DNA of 64,000 bases from Aquanectria penicillioides (Eukaryota > Ascomycota > Sordariomycetes > Hypocreales > Nectriaceae): assembly GCA_003415625.1 (NCBI GenBank), contig PYIU01000003.1:6572001-6636000 (forward strand), written 5' to 3'. Shown here in pieces: positions 59,890 to 64,000 of this stretch; within the stretch, counting starts at the first letter, position 1, and the number at the start of each line of letters is the position of its first letter. The notes beneath the pieces are model-generated. The model had not been told where the DNA came from. It ran no database searches and worked only from the letters and a program-made list of their open reading frames with translations. Position numbers and translations under genes: made by a program.

Positions 59890-60525
59890 GATTGTGATAT
59901 GGATCTTGCGCCAACAACTTTGCGAGAAGAGAGTTGTGTCTGGAACGTGTTCAGAGGCCGAATTGGGATGCCTTGGTGTTGGTGGTGCTGGAAGCGCTGA
60001 CCAAGCTAGGGTGATTCGCCGATTTTGGAAGGCGGTGTCAAAGTATGAGCAATTCTGCCACGCCCTGCGTGCGCACCTACAGCTGGCGCTAACCTTAATC
60101 CACCCCGCAATACATCTGTTTCTAGTTGAAACCTGTCACGCGTAGACCACTATGCCATACTAGCAAAAGTGTAAGGTACCCTACAGGTGCTGTAGAGAAG
60201 TGGCCTATTTCGCGAGGCGTGACAAAATCACTGTGAGAGTGACAAGCCCGGAACAAACAATACAAGATTGCATTGCGCCTCCCGTCACTACGACAAAGTA
60301 CACAATGTTGCAGATTTTACAATCATAAATTGATTATCGAAACTCTTCTGCTCTCTCAACATCGTGCCAGGTTTTGTAACAAAGAATTTCAGGCATTAAC
60401 GTTGGCTGTGGTGTTATAGCAAATTACTCCCGTGCCTTTGGGATAGAGTTCATCAAAAGATCGAGTATGTCTAGTAATAATCCCTCAAACCGAATTAAAC
60501 GCCTCCGTTCTTCAAATCCTCTTTT
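59890..60525. other. Intergenic region with mobile element copy
   Basis: Promoter side of the thioredoxin gene and 3' side of the GH55 gene. It contains the 89-bp element at 60135-60223. No gene is seen. Confidence 0.5.
60135..60223. mobile_element. 89-bp MITE-like element, copy B
   Basis: The ends are inverted: GTCACGCG at left and its near complement GGCGTGAC at right, with the inner TIR blocks GACCACTA at left and AGTGGCCTAT at right. It shares AGCAAAAGTGTAAGGT and AAGTGGCCTAT with copy A at 42631-42719, in the same order and with the same total length of 89 bp. It is non-coding. No clear target-site duplication is visible, so the exact ends are uncertain. Confidence 0.65.
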
Positions 60526-63044
60526 TCAAGGTAAATAAAGAGCTAAGGTGTCCGCAAAAGTACTGTTGTTTTGAATGGCCCCGATCCAGTCGACTCCATT
60601 CCTCTGCACCATGACTCTGGTTCCCACTGTACTCAGTCCCAAGATTCTTGTTCCTTCTGCAGGTCCTTCCACACTTAGAATCCTCTCTTGACAGAAGCCT
60701 GGGGACTTGTTGCTGGCACATGAGTCGTTGTAGTGGTTGAAAAAAGAGTAGAGTCCAGCCCCATAGACAACCACGTTGTTCGAGTTTACAATTCTCATCC
60801 CCCAGCCCATATTGCAGGTTTCGGCAGGGTCATTTTGACATCCAACCGGAAAGTTGGGATCGTGAAAGAACTGTTCTGCCGGGAATGGGTAAGACGCTGG
60901 CGGCAATGGTTGAAAATATGCTTGCTCCGTTTGGGCATGACCAATGTAGACGTCCTTGGTGTTAACGAGCTGGTATTGATACAGAACATGGTGTTCTGAC
61001 CCGGTAGCACTGAGCCAGATGCGACCTCTCTGGGACTCAATTAGCAACCCTCGTCCTGCGTAAACAGCGACACGGTGATACATCTGGTTTTCCAGATCAT
61101 GATCCGCCACCCAAAGCCAGCAGTTCTCCATGAAAAGACCGCCAGCATAGGATGTAATGTGCATGCTCATGTATGCCGCTATGCAATTCGAGTTTATTGT
61201 GTTGGCGTTTTTGACAGCAGGGCATTCAGAAACTTGCAAGTATGTTCCCGCAAAACCTCCAACGCGTGTGTGGACATCCCAAATCCCCGACGGCGTTCCC
61301 GGGGAGAAGAGATTGAACTGAATGAGAATGGCTCCGCCTGCGGGTCCGCGGGTAGACACGATGGTATCTGACCATTCAATTTGACCAATGTCACCCGGGC
61401 GTCCAACTTGAACAACAGGACGGGGGTTTTTAATATCTTGGAACTTTGGGCCTGTTCCCATGATAATGGAGGCTTGGGCCTCCCCCACAATTCTGGCGTT
61501 TGGGGGAATGTACAATGTGTCAGTGACGATGTAAATACCAGCATCTAAATATGCAATGAGCCTATTAGCAGCCGTGTAGCTAAATAGCCTGTTGAGTGCT
61601 TGAGTGTCATCGTGGGAGGCATCGCCAGCCGCGCCATTGAGCCTTGCTGATTGGAAAGATTTGCTTGAGACTTGCTCATATTGCGGCTACTACAGGTCAG
61701 TCAAGAGTTGCCCAAACATCATTTCATTTACCTTTGACCTTTCGTAGTACCTTTTACCTTCGAGAAGGTTGGTACTACGAGCCGTCGGCATGATGTAGTA
61801 TCCTGTCTTGTCGAACAAACCGCCAGGGTCTCCAAAGTGACCCTAGCATGTGTTAGTTACTGCGATAGTTATTTCTACTGAAATCTTACCATGACGAAGA
61901 CATGATTGGGATCCGGTGTCTCTATTTCCCCAGCTAATTCTATTCCGCTTGGGCCCATTAGTATATCCTTCACGTTGTCAAAGTAGACATTTTCCATGAC
62001 GAAGGTGCCCTCGCTCCCCACAGTTCCACTGTTAACGCGAGTTGTCGAAACGGCAGTGCCCACGTTCTCAAACCAGCTATCAATCATGGTTATGGAGCCG
62101 ACTCCGTGTGACACATCATCCATCTTGATACCAATTCGGCAGTCTTTGAAGAATGCGCTCTTGAAGGTCCAACCCCAGTTCCAAGTCATCCAAATAGCAA
62201 CATCCGAGTTTGAAAACCAGAGGTTACGTGCCGTATATTGCTGATTGCCGAGAACTGTTGCATTTCCGCCTCCATAAAAGTACAGGTCGTTCAGTAAACC
62301 TCCGGATCCTTCTTCAATGAACAGCCCAGTGTGCCGATTGCCTGGGATAGTTGAGAGTCGGAAGACGCAGTTTGTGATTGATGACGCTTGGGAGCTGGGC
62401 CAATGAATACCCACGACAGGGAATTCTGGTGGTAGGAAAGTAGTGTCGATGACCAGGTTGCGAATTTGGCGGAAGAAAGTGTTGGTTGAGTTCCAGGCGA
62501 GTGCTCCGTTCGGTAGGTATGGGTTTGCATCAATGAGAGCAAAACTTTCTTTAGAAAAGGAAGCGGAAGCCTTGATGATCGGCCGGTCATTCGGGTCGCC
62601 GATAAGTTGAGTGTAGAAGAGGTCGATGATGGCGCTATTGATCAGGTATGTGCTAAGGCCAAGTATTAGAGGCCGTCTTCAATCATAAACAATTGATTCG
62701 AGGTAATAAGCACATACCCGCTAGGAAAGTAAACGGTGGCTGGGGATATAGTGCTCCCCTTGCATACCCCAGGAGCGCATCGGCTTCCAGCACTGATGGC
62801 AGCGTTGATGGCAGCCGTGTCGTCGGCAACTAACGCTGTGTGAGTTGCTCCCAAGAGACGGCAGCACAAGCATAAGGGACGCACCTCCATCTCCAACAGC
62901 GCCATAATCTTTAATATTCCGGAAGACTGGATAGAGGCTGTCCGGGAAGTACGGAGATCGGCCAAAGTGGCCAACATCCTCCATCCAGTACTCGGCGTTT
63001 GCCAGAGGCACGAGGGCGAAGGTTAGAGCAGCGACAAGCTTCAT
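60526..63044 (-). CDS. Secreted GH55 beta-1,3-glucanase (pectate-lyase-3 fold)
   Basis: Predicted exo-beta-1,3-glucanase acting on laminarin-type glucan outside the cell. 768 residues in five exons on minus: 63044-62885, 62829-62718, 62652-61890, 61842-61732 and 61686-60526. Introns are 55, 65, 47 and 45 nt and all phases agree. The signal peptide MKLVAALTFALVPLANA is followed by EYWMEDVGHFGRSPYF. There are two parallel beta-helix (PF12708-type) domains. The first starts FRNIKDYGAVGDGVADDTAA. The second starts SARLNGAAGDASHDDTQALN and runs into LIAYLDAGIYIVTDTLYIPP. Typical GH55 blocks include GIHWPSSQASSITNCVF, YFYGGGNATVLGNQQYTARN, WFENVGTAVSTT, WLWVADHDLENQ and QTEQAYFQPLPPASYPFP. Size and two-domain layout match the family. 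Roles in cell-wall remodelling or mycoparasitism are possible but not shown. No defects are seen. Confidence 0.92.
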
Positions 63045-63881
63045 GGTGTTGTGAGCGTCTCGATAGAGTATCATAATATCAAAGAGCCAGTCGAAGGAGA
63101 AAGGGAGAAATTGTTTGGATGCTTGAAGCGAGGAATTTGTGCTCGGGAACCTGTGGCCCTGCCTAAGAAGGAACGCATAACCTCAGGTGTTCGGTCACTC
63201 AGCGTCGCCCAATTGAGCAGGTGCCAGCGCCAACTTCCACTCTACATTATCCGCAATGAGAAGCAAGAATGAATCAAACCTTCCTCGATATTCAAATCTG
63301 GTTAGAGAGGCGATTGGCCGGGCTCGATGGTCCCTCATCTAGCCACATGGCTGCCATCGTGTGAACAAGACGCTTACACGCTAGTTGGTAAGTGATACAA
63401 CTTCCCCTCAACTTGGCACGCACAAAACCTCGGGAAGTTGCATTTTCAGACTGATGGCAGAGAATTGCCGGTTTTCAATGGGTCGTTTGGTTCGTTAAAT
63501 CAGTGATAAGCCAGCAATGTTTGGTGTTGTGAATCATCCATGCCCTCCAGCGATGAGGTGTGGCCATCGAAAGACTGCTCATGTTCTGTCAGTTGCTCAA
63601 CTACATGATCATCATTGTCACACGAAGAATTAAGGAAGAAACCGAGTCGATGATTGATCCATCGTCGCAACACAATGGGGGATTTTCTTTTTATTCCAAT
63701 TGTGTATGTATCGGCCTCGTTCAAGACCACTGCTTCTATAGTTGAGATGGAGCCAACCAGCCCGTGTCCAATTTTCAACGCCATTCCATGCGGCCACCGC
63801 CGCGGTCATAATTCCATTATATAGCGATCAACGGTATTTACAGTTCAAAGAGTGAGAGGGAGAAAGAGCATTGTCTACAGC
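63045..63881. other. Upstream region of the GH55 gene
   Basis: About 840 bp between the GH55 start and the 3' end of the next minus-strand gene. The minus-strand frame at 63500-63784 has no recognisable features. I call nothing in it. Confidence 0.5.
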
Positions 63882-64000
63882 TCAGATGGTCGAGCGAGTC
63901 TCTGAATCGAGAGCCACAGCCTGGTCGAGCGTACCTTGAGCCATGGCTTTCTCGCCGGATCGTTTGCGTAGGACGTTCTCAATGAAGGATTCGCCTGCCT
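63882..64000 (-). CDS. 3' end of an unidentified gene (cut by window edge)
   Basis: The last 119 bases, read on minus, are open to a TGA at 63882-63884. They encode AGESFIENVLRKRSGEKAMA followed by QGTLDQAVALDSETRSTI. The Lys/Arg/Glu-rich, helix-like composition looks like a real C-terminus, but I do not recognise the family. A GTACGC just after ATGGCTCAAG could be an intron donor, so the true end may differ. Confidence 0.4.
   Translation of the reverse strand, partial: AGESFIENVLRKRSGEKAMAQGTLDQAVALDSETRSTI

Overview
This window looks like nuclear DNA of a filamentous ascomycete, most likely a Sordariomycete (the order, perhaps Hypocreales, is inference). Genes carry short GT-AG introns (45-158 nt), often with CTAAC or CTGAC-type branch sites near the acceptor. 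Products are fungal: a ~783-residue tandem-duplicated phosphofructokinase, a DUF8035 protein, an areA-like GATA-associated protein, a Zn2Cys6 regulator and a GH55 glucanase. Intergenic DNA is long, GC-rich and full of low-complexity tracts, and gene density is low.

Layout. 1-7.1 kb has no supportable gene. 7.1-9.0 kb (-) is an areA-GATA-like/DUF3295 regulator. 9-14.3 kb is empty. 14.3-16.8 kb (+) is 6-phosphofructokinase. 16.8-21.3 kb is a gene desert. 21.3-23.0 kb (+) is a DUF8035 protein. 24.5-26.3 kb (+) is a decayed copy of 2-isopropylmalate synthase. 29.5-32.6 kb (+) is importin beta-1. 34.0-37.3 kb (-) is a Zn2Cys6 transcription factor with a very long His/Gln tract. 37.3-44.5 kb has no clear gene but holds one copy of an 89-bp terminal-inverted-repeat element. 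44.5-45.9 kb (+) is an F-box-like protein. 46.5-47.4 kb (+) is SAICAR synthetase. 47.7-49.2 kb (-) is an ACC-synthase-like aminotransferase, divergent from a 2OG-Fe(II) oxygenase-like protein (50.0-52.9 kb, +). 53.2-54.9 kb (-) is siroheme synthase, with a dense GATA-site cluster upstream. Then come an intron-containing tRNA-Lys(CUU) (-), mitochondrial Rsm22 (-), a membrane-anchored thioredoxin (-), the second 89-bp element, a secreted GH55 glucanase (-) and the edge of one more gene (-).

Most genes are unrelated housekeeping functions (glycolysis, nuclear import, purine and siroheme synthesis, mitochondrial ribosome assembly), so this is not a single cluster. The clearest sequence-level oddity is that five otherwise well-preserved genes contain six single-base frame breaks, all of the same sense: one base is missing in or next to a C-run on the coding strand. 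That points to consensus errors rather than gene death. By contrast, the 2-isopropylmalate synthase copy is a true pseudogene with many stops, a deletion and frameshifts. The observations I would follow up first are the GATA/CCAAT cluster upstream of siroheme synthase, the pair of 89-bp elements, and the divergent aminotransferase/oxygenase pair.
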